A DNA stretch of 10,201 nt from an uncultured Arenimonas sp. (GCA_946480565.1 CAMLKR010000071.1:1-10201); one strand, 5' to 3'; positions 1 to 9,823 are shown, counted from the first letter of the stretch. Made by a program: numbers and translations. The notes: generated by a model not told the origin, from the letters alone.

Positions 1-118
1 CAGGCTCCGTCGCGTTCCCCGTCCGGCAACGGGTTACTCATCACATCTGGACCTGCAGAGGAATCGGTGTCGCCTCTTGACAGAGAGAAGCCATATCAAC
101 GTTCGAGGTGAGGCGCGG

Positions 119-193
119 CTTACAGCGGGGCGCTGTGGCCGCGAAGTGCAACATGGTACTCCGCGCTTCGCGGCCACAGAGCCCCGCTGTAAG
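119..193. repeat. Long near-perfect inverted repeat (28-bp arms)
   Basis: The left arm (119-146, beginning CTTACAGCGGGG) and the right arm (166-193, ending CCCCGCTGTAAG) are reverse complements over 28 bases with one mismatch (G132 opposite the base that would pair with T). A 19-base loop separates them. Weaker pairing with small bulges continues outward to about 106 and 207, through GAGGCG on the left and CGCCTC on the right. It lies about 115 bases upstream of the transposase start. It could be part of the IS noncoding RNA, a REP-like palindrome used as an insertion target, or a translation-blocking hairpin. The pairing is read directly from the sequence; the role is unknown. Confidence 0.85.
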
Positions 194-306
194 ACGTCGC
201 CTCGACCGGAATGCGAAGGGACTCCCCACCTTCGAGCAACGGCGCCGATGCGCCAAGATTGGTGTTGCGAGTCATCAATCTGCAGCCCACTGAAAGGGGA
301 AGTCCC

Positions 307-856
307 ATGAGCGAGGTTATCCGAGAAGGCGCGGTGCGTGTTGGCGTGGATCTGGCCAAGCGGGTCATCCAGGCGCACGCGGTGGATTGCGGCGAACGGG
401 TGCTGACCAGCCGCGCGCTGGCACGCGACAAGTTCCTGGCCTGGTGCACACGCCTGCCCGCCGGTTGCGTCGTGGCGATGGAGGCGAGCTCTTCTGCGCA
501 CCACCGGGCGCGCAAGCTGCTGGCGCTGGGCCTGCAGCCGCGCATCATCTCCGGCCAGCTCGTCAGCCCGTACCGTCAGGAAGGCAACACGGGCAAGAAC
601 GACGCCAACGACGCCGCCGCGATCTGCGAGGCTGCGTCGCGCCCGCGCATGCGCTTCATCCCGGTGAAGTCCGTGGAGCAGCAAAGCATGCTGCGGATGG
701 CAGAAGGCGATGGTGGCCTTGGCGAACAAGAACGCGCGCACCCTGTGGGCCGTGATGACCCGCGGCGACACGTTCGACGCCGACCACCTGAGCTCCAAGC
801 CCGACGCCGCTGCGGCTTCCGCCGCAGCCGGCACGGCGCCCATGGTGTCGGCCTGA
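307..856 (+). pseudogene. IS110-family transposase, internally deleted and frameshifted
   Basis: The ATG at 307 has a good ribosome binding site (AAGGGGA, 294-300). The first 131 residues form a DEDD (RuvC-like) catalytic domain: D15 in VGVDLAK, E59 in VAMEAS, and D99 and D102 in GKNDANDAAAI. After about position 697 homology jumps to the family C-terminus in another frame: WQKAMVALANKNARTLWAVM is read from 698, ending at the TGA at 854-856. Together about 183 residues remain of the roughly 340 usual for the family, so about 160 are missing. The lost part includes the Transposase_20 domain with its catalytic serine. Continuing in the original frame gives an unrelated arginine-rich tail to 891. 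The gene is non-functional. The assignment to IS110 is firm; the subgroup (IS110 or IS1111) is not. Confidence 0.88.
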
Positions 857-1207
857 GCACCCCATCAAACCAGCTTCCCTGCACGACGTGACAACGAAGA
901 CGCGCTGAACAGGTCAGACCGGCAGCGGGCAAGCTCGACTAACCCTTGGTGGCCTCGATCCGTCGAGTTCCACGTGACAGGAATGGAGCCCCGCTGAGCG
1001 GTTCGCATCTGGGTCCGCATCGCTACCCGCTCACGCGACAGCGATGCAACAAGGCCGTCTGTAGAGTGGCAGTCTGTTCTCTGTCTCGGCATGCTCTTCA
1101 CGCCTCGTCAGTGCAATTGAAATGCAGCCTTGAGTGAAAAGACAAATGGCGGTGTTGACTTGTCGGGGAGAGTTTGTCCATCAACGCGTCGGTGTCCACG
1201 CCAAGAC
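857..1207. other. Noncoding stretch, probable IS right flank
   Basis: I find no convincing gene in these 351 bases. They are visibly less GC-rich than the operon that follows (for example 1097-1150), which suggests they belong with the insertion-sequence remnant rather than the host operon. An 11-base motif, GAGCCCCGCTG, occurs at 986-996 and also in the upstream hairpin at 179-189. A small 5-bp stem lies at 954-967. I see no clear intrinsic terminator for the minus-strand operon that ends at 1208: A/T runs are present near 1137-1146, but no adjacent GC stem. Confidence 0.5.
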
Positions 1208-3195
<1,988 letters not shown>

Positions 3196-3199
<4 letters not shown>

Positions 3200-4149
3200 G
3201 ACAAGTCTCCCGGTTGCACGGTCCGGACCTCGCTGCCGTCGAACTCGCGCAGCAGCGCTCGGCGGCGGCCCTGGCGCTTGGCGGCATACAGCAGCTCATC
3301 GGCCGCGGCCAGCGCCTGCGCCATCGGCTGGTCGCGCTGCGGGCGAATGGCCAGTGCCCCGATGCTGAGGCTGACCCACGGCCCTGCGGTCGATTGCGGG
3401 TGCGGCAGGCGCAGCGATTCGATCTCGTTCAGGACCCTGGCCAGGAGCGTGGGCAGCTGGCCGCCGCGCACCACCATGCCGAACTCTTCGCCGCCATAGC
3501 GTGCCACCAGGTCGTCGGCGCGGCCCAGCACGGACGCCAGCGCCGTGGCCACGGCGCGCAGGCAGTGGTCGCCGGCGGCATGGCCGAAGTGGTCGTTGTA
3601 TTGCTTGAAGTGATCGACGTCGGCCAGCATCAGGCACAGGCTGTCGCCGTGCCGCCGCGCCGCGTGCCAGCGCACGTCCATCTCGCGGTCGAAGCGGCGG
3701 CGGTTGGCGATGCCGGTCAGGCCATCGGTCTCGGCCAGGCGCGCCAGCTGGTCGCGCTGCCGCTTCAGCTCCACGTGCGTGAGCACGCGGGCGCGGACGA
3801 TGGCCGCGCTGATCGGCTTGGCGATGTAGTCCACCGCCCCGGCGGCCAGGCCTGCCGCTTCGTCGACCATGTCGCTCAGGGCCGTCACGAAGATCACCGG
3901 GATGTCCTGGCAGGCCGGGTCGGCGCGCAGGTCGGCCAGCACGTCCAGCCCGTGCCGGCCGGGCATCAGCAGGTCGAGCAGGATCAGGTCGGGCTGCAGG
4001 CGCGCGGCCAGGGGCTGGACCTCCTCGGCACGGGTGGTGAAGGAGACGTCGCAGCCGCTGAGCGCCTCCGCCAGCACCTGCACGTTGACGGGTTCGTCAT
4101 CGACCAGCAGAACCCGGGGCGCTGGTGTCATCGGCTGGGTCGGTTTCAT
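3196..4149 (-). CDS. REC-GGDEF response regulator, predicted diguanylate cyclase
   Basis: This 317-residue cytoplasmic protein has the PleD/WspR-type output architecture. Residues 11-125 are a receiver domain with the acidic pair D17-D18, phospho-acceptor D59 (LILLDLLMPG), T89 and K111. Residues about 135-297 are a GGDEF domain beginning at ETDGLTGIANRR, with the active-site loop GGEEF at 219-223. An RxxD inhibitory site (R210-D213) lies five residues before it. All key residues are intact, so phosphorylation is expected to activate synthesis of cyclic di-GMP from GTP, with product feedback. The start at 4149 (MKPTQP) lies 11 bases after the kinase stop. No strong ribosome binding site is visible, so translation is probably coupled; the second Met at 4131 is an alternative start. 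The same frame stays open far upstream through the kinase gene, but that part is a shadow. The partner kinase is very likely the hybrid kinase just upstream. Confidence 0.93.
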
Positions 4150-4160
4150 GTCGTCATCGT

Positions 4161-7100
4161 TCAAGTCGTCAACTGGGGCTGAAGCCGGCGCAGCGCCGTT
4201 TCGGCCTGGGCCAGGTCGAGGTGTTCGACGGCGCGGGCCAGGGCGACCCCGGCGTCGCTGTCGCGGGCCGGCCCCGGCAAGGCCGCGAGCAGCTCGCGCG
4301 CCAGCGCGAGGGCCTCGAAGCGGCGCGCCTGCAGCGCGGCTTGCAGGCCGCCCAGCAGGGCCGGCAGGGCGGTGGCGCCGGCGGGCGGCGGCACCGTGGG
4401 GTGGGGCAGCGCCAGCGCCTGCAGTGCCGCCAGGGCCGCGCGCAGGTCTTCCAGGGCCGGGGTCGCGTCGCGTTCCTGCAGCAGGGCCTGCTCCAACGCC
4501 TGCGCGGCCTGTGCCAGGCCGGTGATGCCCAGGGTCTGCGCCGCGCCCTTCAGGGCATGAACCTGCGCCGCCACCGCGTCTGCGCGGCCCGCGTCCAGCA
4601 GGCGGCCGATCTCGTCCGCGTCTGCCCGGTGCTGCTGCCGGAAGCTGTCCAGCAGGCGCAGCAGCAGCGGCCACTTGCCGTTGATGCGGGCCAGCGCCCC
4701 GTCCACGTCGATGCCGGGCAGGGGCGGGCAGGGCTCGGCAGCGCTCGCCGGCGCAGCAGGCGGCTGCGGGCTGACCGCACCGTCGGTCCGCAGCCAGCGC
4801 GCCAGCACCCGCAACAGGTCGCGTTCCTCGATCGGCTTGGCCAGGTAGTCGTCCATGCCGGCCGCCAGGAAGCGTTCGCGGTCGCTGGCCATGGCGTGTG
4901 CCGTCAGGGCCACCACCGGCAGGCCGCTCCAGCGGGCGTCCTGCCGCAGGCGGCGGGTGGCCTCGATGCCGTCGACCTCGGGCATCTGCACGTCCATCAG
5001 CACCAGGTCGAAATGCTGCTGCTCGACGCAGCGCAGGGCGGCGGCGCCGGTTTCCGCCATGGTCACGGCCAGTCCCAGCCCGCCGAGCAGTTCGCCGGCC
5101 ACCTCGCGGTTCACTTCGTTGTCCTCCACCACCAGCACATGCTGCCCGGCGGCGAAGCGCGGCTCTTCCTTGGCGAAGGCCGGCGCCGGGTGCGCGTCGC
5201 TGCGCAGATGCAGGGCCCGTGCCGCGGCGTCGTGCAGGGCCGACGGGCTGATCGGCTTCTGCAGGAAGACGTCCACGCCGCAGCGTTCGGCTTCGGCGGC
5301 CAGGTTCTCGTCGCCGTAGGCCGTCACCATCACGCTGGCGGGCAGGCGGCGGCGGCGGCGCAGTTCGCGCACGGCCTGCAGGCCGTCCAGGTCCGGAAGG
5401 CGGTAGTCGATCAGCAGCAGGTCGAAGGGAGGCACCGCCTCCTGGGCCATCGCCACCGCCTGCCCGGCGCTGCCCGCCAGCCTCACCTCGAAGCGCATCG
5501 CTTCCAGCATGCTGCCGAACACGTCGCGCGCGACCGCGCTGTCGTCCACCACCAGCGCGCGCAATCCCGCGCGCAGCGGGCTGGCCATGCCCGCGGGCGC
5601 CTCCCCCAGGCCGAAGCGCACGCTGAACCGGAACGTGCTGCCCTCGCCCACGGCGCTTTCGGCTTCCAGGCGGCCGCCCATCAGTTCCACCAGGCGCTTG
5701 CTGATGGCCAGCCCCAGGCCGGCGCCGCCGTGGCGCCGGGTGCTCGATTCGTCCATCTGGGTGAACTGCTCGAACAGGCGCGGCAGCGCCTCGGCCGGGA
5801 TGCCGATGCCGGTGTCGCGCACCGAGAACTGCAGGGTGATGCCATCGGCATCGCGCGCCAGGCAGCCGATGCCGATCACCACTTCGCCCTGCTCGGTGAA
5901 CTTGATGGCGTTGACCACCAGGTTGACCAGCACCTGCTGCAGCCGCATGGCGTCGCCGCGCAGCTGCGCCGGAATCTCGGGATCGCAATCGATCAGCACG
6001 TCCAGCCGCTTGTCGCGCGCCCGCTGGCCGACCAGGGCGGTCAGGTCCGACAGCAGTTCGTCCAGCGAGAAATCACGGCTGAGGATGCTGAGCTTGCCGG
6101 CCTCGATGCGGGACAGGTCGAGGATGTCGTCGATGATGCTCAGCAGCATGCGCGCCGATGTCTGCAGCTGCGCCAGCTGGCTGCGCTGGCGCGAGGCCAG
6201 CGGCGACTTGCCGAGCAGCGTGGCCATGCCGATCACCGCGTTCATCGGGGTGCGGATTTCGTGGCTCATGTTCGCCAGGAATTGGCTCTTGGCGCGGTTC
6301 GCCGCTTCCGCCTGATCGCGCGCCGCCCGGAGTTCGGATTCCAGCTGCCGCTGGGCGCTCACGTCGCGGGCGATGCCGTCGGTGCCGGTGATGCGGCCGC
6401 TGCCGTCGCGCACCACCACCTCGGTGCATTCCACCCGGTGCAGCGCGCCCGCGTGGTCGCGCAGTTCGAACTCGAACTGCCGGCTGCCGCCCGAGCGCGG
6501 GCCGCCGGCCGGCTGCGGCAGGGCCATGCCGGCCGGGTCCGGCGCCGGAAGCTCGCGCGCCTTGCGCAGGAACTCGTCCGCAGGGATGCCCAGCACCCTG
6601 TGCACCGATTCGCTGACGCGCACGATGCCGCCCTGCGCATCGCGGCCATAGACGAAGTAGTGGTCCAGGTTGTCGATCAGCTGCTGCAGCTGGCGTTCGT
6701 TGGCTGCCAGCGCCTGTTCGGCACTGCGCCGCGCCAGCGCCTGCTGCTCCAGCTTGCGCAGCACGCGGTGCAGGGCGCCCCCCAGCACGCCCAGCAGGAC
6801 CGCGATGAACAAGCCCTGCCCGACCAGCTGCCGGCGCACGTCCGCGCTGAAGGCTTGATAGAAGCCGCTGCCGACGGCGATGTCGGCCGCGCCGATCAGG
6901 GTGCCATCGACCGGGTGGTACAGCGGCACCTGCACCTCGAACACCGATCCCTTGATGCTGCCCTCGTCCCGGTCCAGGCTGCCGGGCGGAGCGGCGACCT
7001 GCTCGTAGTCCAGCCGCAGCCGGATGCGGCTGAAATAGGTCTCGTCGCGTCCGGCGTCGCGCAGCAGCAGCAGGCCATCGATCGCGTCGGCCAGGCGCGC

Positions 7101-7385
7101 GGCGCGTTCCTGCGGCTGCGGCAGCGCCAGCGCCTGCACGATGCCGTGCACCTGGGCCTGGGCCAGCAGCTGCGCCTGCGCCTGGGCTTCGCTGCGCAGC
7201 CGCGGCTCGAGCAGCGTGTTCCAGTACAGCACCAGCGCGCTTTCCAGGATGAGCGCCAGCAGCGCGAAGCTCAGCAGGACGAGCCGCGGCGCCCGCGCGC
7301 TCACGGGTCGGCTGGCCGCGCTCGCTGAAAGACCTTCGGGCCTCGCCGTCCGGTGTTCGCCCCTGCGGCGGCCCGGCCAACTCAT
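4161..7385 (-). CDS. Membrane hybrid histidine kinase (PAS-HK-REC-REC-Hpt)
   Basis: This 1074-residue inner-membrane sensor has a complete phosphorelay. Transmembrane segments lie at about 33-56 and 187-206 and enclose a roughly 130-residue periplasmic sensor region that I cannot assign to a named family. A short coiled coil (208-234) and a PAS/PAC domain (about 235-345) follow, with no HAMP evident. The kinase core has H375 in SHEIRTPMN, N492 (N box), DTGIGI at 524-529 and GGAGLGL at 553-559. REC1 has D660 (with D614/D615, T688, K710), and REC2 has D798 (with E754/D755, T828, K850). The Hpt histidine is H943 in VHALKGAAQ. A final helical stretch (about 1003-1074) has no clear assignment. The start at 7385 overlaps the upstream gene's stop by four bases (ATGA); the frame is open further upstream but without operon logic. 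Expected flow is H375 to a receiver aspartate to H943, then out to a response regulator, most simply the REC-GGDEF protein encoded next. Confidence 0.95.
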   Translation of the reverse strand: MSWPGRRRGEHRTARPEGLSASAASRPVSARAPRLVLLSFALLALILESALVLYWNTLLEPRLRSEAQAQAQLLAQAQVHGIVQALALPQPQERAARLADAIDGLLLLRDAGRDETYFSRIRLRLDYEQVAAPPGSLDRDEGSIKGSVFEVQVPLYHPVDGTLIGAADIAVGSGFYQAFSADVRRQLVGQGLFIAVLLGVLGGALHRVLRKLEQQALARRSAEQALAANERQLQQLIDNLDHYFVYGRDAQGGIVRVSESVHRVLGIPADEFLRKARELPAPDPAGMALPQPAGGPRSGGSRQFEFELRDHAGALHRVECTEVVVRDGSGRITGTDGIARDVSAQRQLESELRAARDQAEAANRAKSQFLANMSHEIRTPMNAVIGMATLLGKSPLASRQRSQLAQLQTSARMLLSIIDDILDLSRIEAGKLSILSRDFSLDELLSDLTALVGQRARDKRLDVLIDCDPEIPAQLRGDAMRLQQVLVNLVVNAIKFTEQGEVVIGIGCLARDADGITLQFSVRDTGIGIPAEALPRLFEQFTQMDESSTRRHGGAGLGLAISKRLVELMGGRLEAESAVGEGSTFRFSVRFGLGEAPAGMASPLRAGLRALVVDDSAVARDVFGSMLEAMRFEVRLAGSAGQAVAMAQEAVPPFDLLLIDYRLPDLDGLQAVRELRRRRRLPASVMVTAYGDENLAAEAERCGVDVFLQKPISPSALHDAAARALHLRSDAHPAPAFAKEEPRFAAGQHVLVVEDNEVNREVAGELLGGLGLAVTMAETGAAALRCVEQQHFDLVLMDVQMPEVDGIEATRRLRQDARWSGLPVVALTAHAMASDRERFLAAGMDDYLAKPIEERDLLRVLARWLRTDGAVSPQPPAAPASAAEPCPPLPGIDVDGALARINGKWPLLLRLLDSFRQQHRADADEIGRLLDAGRADAVAAQVHALKGAAQTLGITGLAQAAQALEQALLQERDATPALEDLRAALAALQALALPHPTVPPPAGATALPALLGGLQAALQARRFEALALARELLAALPGPARDSDAGVALARAVEHLDLAQAETALRRLQPQLTT

Positions 7386-7960
7386 GACAGCACCCGCGAG
7401 TGCTCGAGGAAGAAGCGGCGCAGGCGAATGCCCGACGACCTGAGCGTGGCCAGGTTGACGAAGGGCTGGACCTTGGCCTGCACCGACAGCCCCACGGTGG
7501 CCCCCCGCTCGACGTCGCCTTCGAAAGGCGAGTACAGGATGACGCCCTCGGCAATGCACCAGGCCAGCAGTTCGCGGAAGCGATCGGCCGGCAAGGGTTC
7601 GGCCAGGAAGACCACCACCGGCCGGGGCTGGCCGGGCCCGGGAATGCCGATGCCGCGCCGCACCGCCAGTTCCAGGCCGCGCACCCGCGCCTGCTCGCCG
7701 TCACCGCCCAGCGCAATCAGGTTCTGCAGCGGCAGCAGGTCCGTTTCGCGTTCACCCACCAACAGCACCTGGATGCGGCTGTTGGCATCCTTCTTCCGCT
7801 CCAGGGCCTCGTCGGCCGCCAGCAGGGCGCGCAGCAGGCGCGCGGCGCTTCGCACACGGCGGTCGTCGTAGCTTTCGGCCTGCACGCCGGCGTCGGCCAG
7901 GCACAGGCCCAGCACCAGTAGGATGAGCACGGCCGAGCGCCGGCTGCGGCCGGCATTCAT
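7382..7960 (-). CDS. Small secreted protein, YfiR/HmsC-like (tentative)
   Basis: This 192-residue protein is the first gene of the operon. The start at 7960 is chosen because MNAGRSRRSAVLILLVLGLC gives a textbook signal peptide: a basic n-region, a hydrophobic core, and a VQA/ES cleavage site after residue 28. An upstream in-frame Met at 8176 would bury this signal and run into the divergent gene. The mature protein is about 164 residues. Visible features are a hydrophobic strand VVVFLAEPLP (115-124), GVILYSPFEGDVERG (139-153), and a C-terminal block GLSVQAKVQPFVN...SGIRLRRFFL. The pattern of strand, glycine-rich turn, then sensitivity to a C-terminal 'SGIRL..FFL' block resembles YfiR/HmsC-type (DUF4154) periplasmic proteins, which restrain a membrane diguanylate cyclase. 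This is recalled resemblance, not an alignment. It probably acts in the periplasm on the kinase sensor domain. No convincing ribosome binding site is visible. Confidence 0.65.
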   Translation of the reverse strand: MNAGRSRRSAVLILLVLGLCLADAGVQAESYDDRRVRSAARLLRALLAADEALERKKDANSRIQVLLVGERETDLLPLQNLIALGGDGEQARVRGLELAVRRGIGIPGPGQPRPVVVFLAEPLPADRFRELLAWCIAEGVILYSPFEGDVERGATVGLSVQAKVQPFVNLATLRSSGIRLRRFFLEHSRVLS

Positions 7961-8106
7961 GCGCACACCCGTCGCGGCGACGGGCCATGGCGTGGAGCGG
8001 CGAGGCGCACAGGCATGGAAGGGCAAGGGGGGCGACGGCGAGGGCCAATGCGGCCCGGTGGCAGGATGCCGGGCCTTCGTGCAGAAATTGAGGAGACCGT
8101 GGCAAG
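7961..8106. promoter_or_regulatory. Divergent intergenic region between operon and regulator
   Basis: These 146 bases must hold the promoter of the minus-strand signalling operon and, unless it is transcribed from further away, that of the plus-strand regulator. I cannot pick convincing -35/-10 boxes on either strand; the region is very GC-rich. The only clear signals are the inverted repeats described separately and an AGGAGA ribosome binding site at 8091-8096 for the regulator. The head-to-head arrangement makes autoregulation or regulation of the operon by the BaeR-like protein plausible. Confidence 0.5.
8042..8075. promoter_or_regulatory. Overlapping inverted repeats, possible operator or leader hairpin
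   Basis: GGCCCGG (8052-8058) and CCGGGCC (8069-8075) are perfect 7-bp inverted repeats with a 10-base spacer. A second pair, GGGCC (8042-8046) and GGCCC (8052-8056), shares the middle arm, so the two hairpins would exclude each other. The element ends 15 bases before the AGGAGA site of the BaeR-like gene. It could be a protein-binding site or an RNA hairpin; in such GC-rich DNA it could also be chance. Confidence 0.3.
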
Positions 8107-8802
8107 GTGACGAGCGTCGAAGCCCTGGATCGCGGCCGGCATTGTCTGATCGTCGAGGACGAGCCCGCGCTGGCACAACTGCTGCTGCACAGCCTGCGCG
8201 ATGCCGGCTTCAGCGGCACCGTGCAGCACCGCGCCGCAGGTGTCGTGGCGTGGGTGCGCGACAACACGCCCGCCGTGGTGCTGCTGGACCTGGTGCTGCC
8301 CGACCAGGACGGCTTTTCCCTGTGCCGCGAGATCCGTGCGTTCAGCACCGTGCCGCTCATCATGATCTCGGCCCGCGCCGGCGAAGACGACCGCCTGCGC
8401 GGCCTCGACATCGGCGCCGACGACTACATCTGCAAGCCCTTCCACGCCGCCGAGGTCGTGGCGCGGGTGCGGGCCCTGCTGCGCCGCACGGTCGGCTGGC
8501 GCGCAGCCATGCCGGGCTCTGCCCTTCAGCTCGACGAGAACTGCTTCGAGGCGCGCTGGTCCGGTGCTGTCCTGGAGTTGACGCCCATCGAGTTCCGCCT
8601 CTTGTGCACGCTCGGCATGCGCCCGGGCCGCGTCTTCTCGCGTGCGCAACTGCTCGACATCGTCTACCGCGACGACAAGGTGGTCAGCGACCGCACCATC
8701 GACAGCCACGTGCGCAACCTGCGCCGCAAGCTGCTCGAGGTGACACCCGAGTCCTGCCCCATCGAGTCGGTCTACGGCGTGGGGTACAAGTTCATCGGCT
8801 GA
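8107..8802 (+). CDS. OmpR/PhoB-family response regulator, BaeR-like
   Basis: This 231-residue two-domain transcription factor has a receiver at residues 12-127 with E17/D18, phospho-acceptor D61 (VVLLDLVLPDQDG), S88 and K110. Its IGADDYICKPF segment followed by EVVARVRALLRR closely matches my memory of E. coli BaeR. Residues about 136-231 form a winged helix: LTPIEFRLL, then FSRAQLLDIVY, recognition helix DRTIDSHVRNLRRKL, and wing SVYGVGYKF. Translation starts at GTG 8107, ten bases after AGGAGA; an in-frame stop at 8089-8091 excludes any longer start. BaeR-type regulators usually sit beside a membrane kinase, but no intact kinase gene follows here. Candidate partners are the divergent hybrid kinase or a kinase encoded elsewhere. 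Its target may include the divergent operon (inference). Confidence 0.93.
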   Translation: MTSVEALDRGRHCLIVEDEPALAQLLLHSLRDAGFSGTVQHRAAGVVAWVRDNTPAVVLLDLVLPDQDGFSLCREIRAFSTVPLIMISARAGEDDRLRGLDIGADDYICKPFHAAEVVARVRALLRRTVGWRAAMPGSALQLDENCFEARWSGAVLELTPIEFRLLCTLGMRPGRVFSRAQLLDIVYRDDKVVSDRTIDSHVRNLRRKLLEVTPESCPIESVYGVGYKFIG

Positions 8803-9117
8803 GGGGCGTGATCCGCGATCGGCCGGTCACCTCTTGCCTGGCCTTGGCCATGCTGCTGCTGGGCCGGGGCGTTCTGGCGGTGCCCAGCGGCATCGTGACG
8901 GTGGAGATGGGGACGTTGCGGCGTCAGGACGGGCGGTGGCGGGACGCATGTTCGCAGTGCGGTCCCTGGGCGCGAGGCGGATGCGCGCCATTGCAGGCAG
9001 GTGTGGGGGAAGTTGGGGAATGGGTGAGCGCCGGCGGATCGGCCACCGCCCCGGCTGCTGGCGTCATTGCGCCTGCAATCGCCTCATCCCGGCGGCTCGC
9101 CTGCGCCCCTTCCCTTC
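8803..9117 (+). other. Noncoding or remnant stretch after the regulator
   Basis: No intact gene is visible in these 315 bases. A frame opening at GTG 8808, six bases after the regulator's stop codon, reads VIRDRPVTSCLALAMLLLGR, then GVLAVP. This looks like a signal peptide or membrane anchor of a second gene in the regulator's transcription unit. Beyond about residue 40 the reading turns Cys/Gly/Arg-rich and protein-like character is lost. The frame finally runs into the hsdM remnant. It may be the stump of a deleted downstream gene, possibly the missing sensor kinase, or chance. A weak imperfect 9-bp stem at 8808-8830 has no following T-run, so I do not call it a terminator. Confidence 0.3.
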
Positions 9118-9806
9118 ATGGCCATCAGGAAGTCCGACCTCCATTCCAAGCTGTGGCCTCCTGCGACGAACTGCGCGGCGGCATGGACGCCAGCCAGTAC
9201 AAGGATTAGGTGCTGGTGCTGCTGTTCATCAAGTACATCAGCGACAAGTACGCCGGCCAGCCCTTCGCGCCCATCCAGATTCCGCCCGGCGCCAGCTTTG
9301 CCGACATGGCGGCCCTCAAGGCCAAGAGCGACATCGGCGACCAGATCAACAAGAAGATCGTTCGCCCGCTGGAAGAGGCCAACCACCTGCGCATCAAGGC
9401 CGACTTCAACGACGACGCGCTGCTGGGCCAGGGCAAGGAGAAGGTCGACAAGCTGACCAACCTGATCGGCATCTTCGAGTCGAAGGACCTGGGACTTCTC
9501 GCGCCACCGGGCCGATGGCGACGACATCCTGGGCGACGCCTACGAGTACCTGGTGCGCCACTTCGCCACGCAAAGTGGCAAGAGCAAGGGGCAGTTCTAC
9601 ACGCGCTGCTGCTGAAGGTGGCCGAAGCGGCCCCCACCGAGGTGGCGGTCTACGGGCAGGAGAAGGAAGAAGTCACCAGCGGTCTGGCCCGCACCAGGCC
9701 TTCACGCGTGCCATGAACGCGCACTTCGAGTGCCTGGCGAGCGCCGGTGGCCCAGCGGCTCAAGGGCCTGACGCGCGGCTTTCATCCCAAGGAACTGATC
9801 CACGGC
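9118..9806 (+). pseudogene. hsdM: Type I restriction-modification methyltransferase subunit remnant
   Basis: The remnant starts at ATG 9118 (MAIRKSDLHSKLW), typical of HsdM. Lesions, read against the family pattern: (1) a frame change near 9156, where one G appears lost, after which ASCDELRGGMDASQYKD continues in the next frame; (2) a TAG at 9207-9209 where the family has Tyr before VLVLLFIKYISDKYAGQ; (3) an apparent extra G near 9491, after which DFSRHRADGDDILGDAYEYL is in the third frame; (4) a deletion near 9603 joining QFYT to LLLKVAEAAPTEVAVYGQEK, removing the SAM-binding PTCGSG region; (5) a large deletion after TSGLAR near 9690, removing the catalytic NPPF region; (6) a last fragment, AFTRAMNAHFE then VAQRLKGLTRGFHPKELIHG, again split between frames. 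Under 250 residues of a protein normally around 500 or more remain. It cannot make an active methyltransferase. Confidence 0.9.
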
Positions 9807-9823
9807 AGGCCCTCTCGAGAAGC

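Larger units (their letters stand above)
119..856 (+). mobile_element. IS110-family insertion sequence remnant
   Basis: This is a degraded IS110-family (DEDD transposase) element. It is recognised from the broken transposase gene at 307-856 and the long noncoding leader before it. IS110-type elements lack classical terminal inverted repeats and often carry long noncoding ends that specify a bridge RNA, so the borders cannot be fixed here. The element may begin before position 1 and extend past 856 to somewhere before 1208. Positions 1-118 hold no gene I can identify. With the transposase disrupted, the copy should be immobile unless helped in trans. Confidence 0.7.

Noticed and set aside
77..105. 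TTGACA at 77-82 as a -35 box before the transposase
   Set aside because: No acceptable -10 hexamer lies at 16-18 bases downstream (position 100 onward reads CGTTCG).
179..996. An 11-base direct repeat GAGCCCCGCTG at 179-189 and 986-996 flanking the transposase
   Set aside because: It is too short in GC-rich DNA to be called an IS boundary or target duplication, and one copy is part of the hairpin arm. IS110-type elements usually make no long target duplications.
1137..1178. A possible intrinsic terminator after the operon (GACAAA...TTTGTC pairing)
   Set aside because: The stem is only 6 bp and AT-rich with a 26-base loop, and no T-run follows on the minus strand.
4150..5988. Upstream extension of the REC-GGDEF frame to a 930-residue protein
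   Set aside because: The extension lies out of frame inside the kinase gene and reads as low-complexity Arg/Ala/Gly. The real protein starts at 4149, just after the kinase stop.
4125..7328. A 1067-codon open frame on the plus strand opposite the hybrid kinase
   Set aside because: It is antisense to a gene with all kinase, receiver and Hpt motifs. Its translation is Ala/Gln/Arg/His-rich without domain motifs, as expected from GC-rich codon bias.
7923..9209. A 428-codon plus-strand frame spanning the regulator and the start of hsdM
   Set aside because: Over 8107-8802 it is the shadow of the OmpR-family gene; only its last part coincides with a real hsdM fragment.
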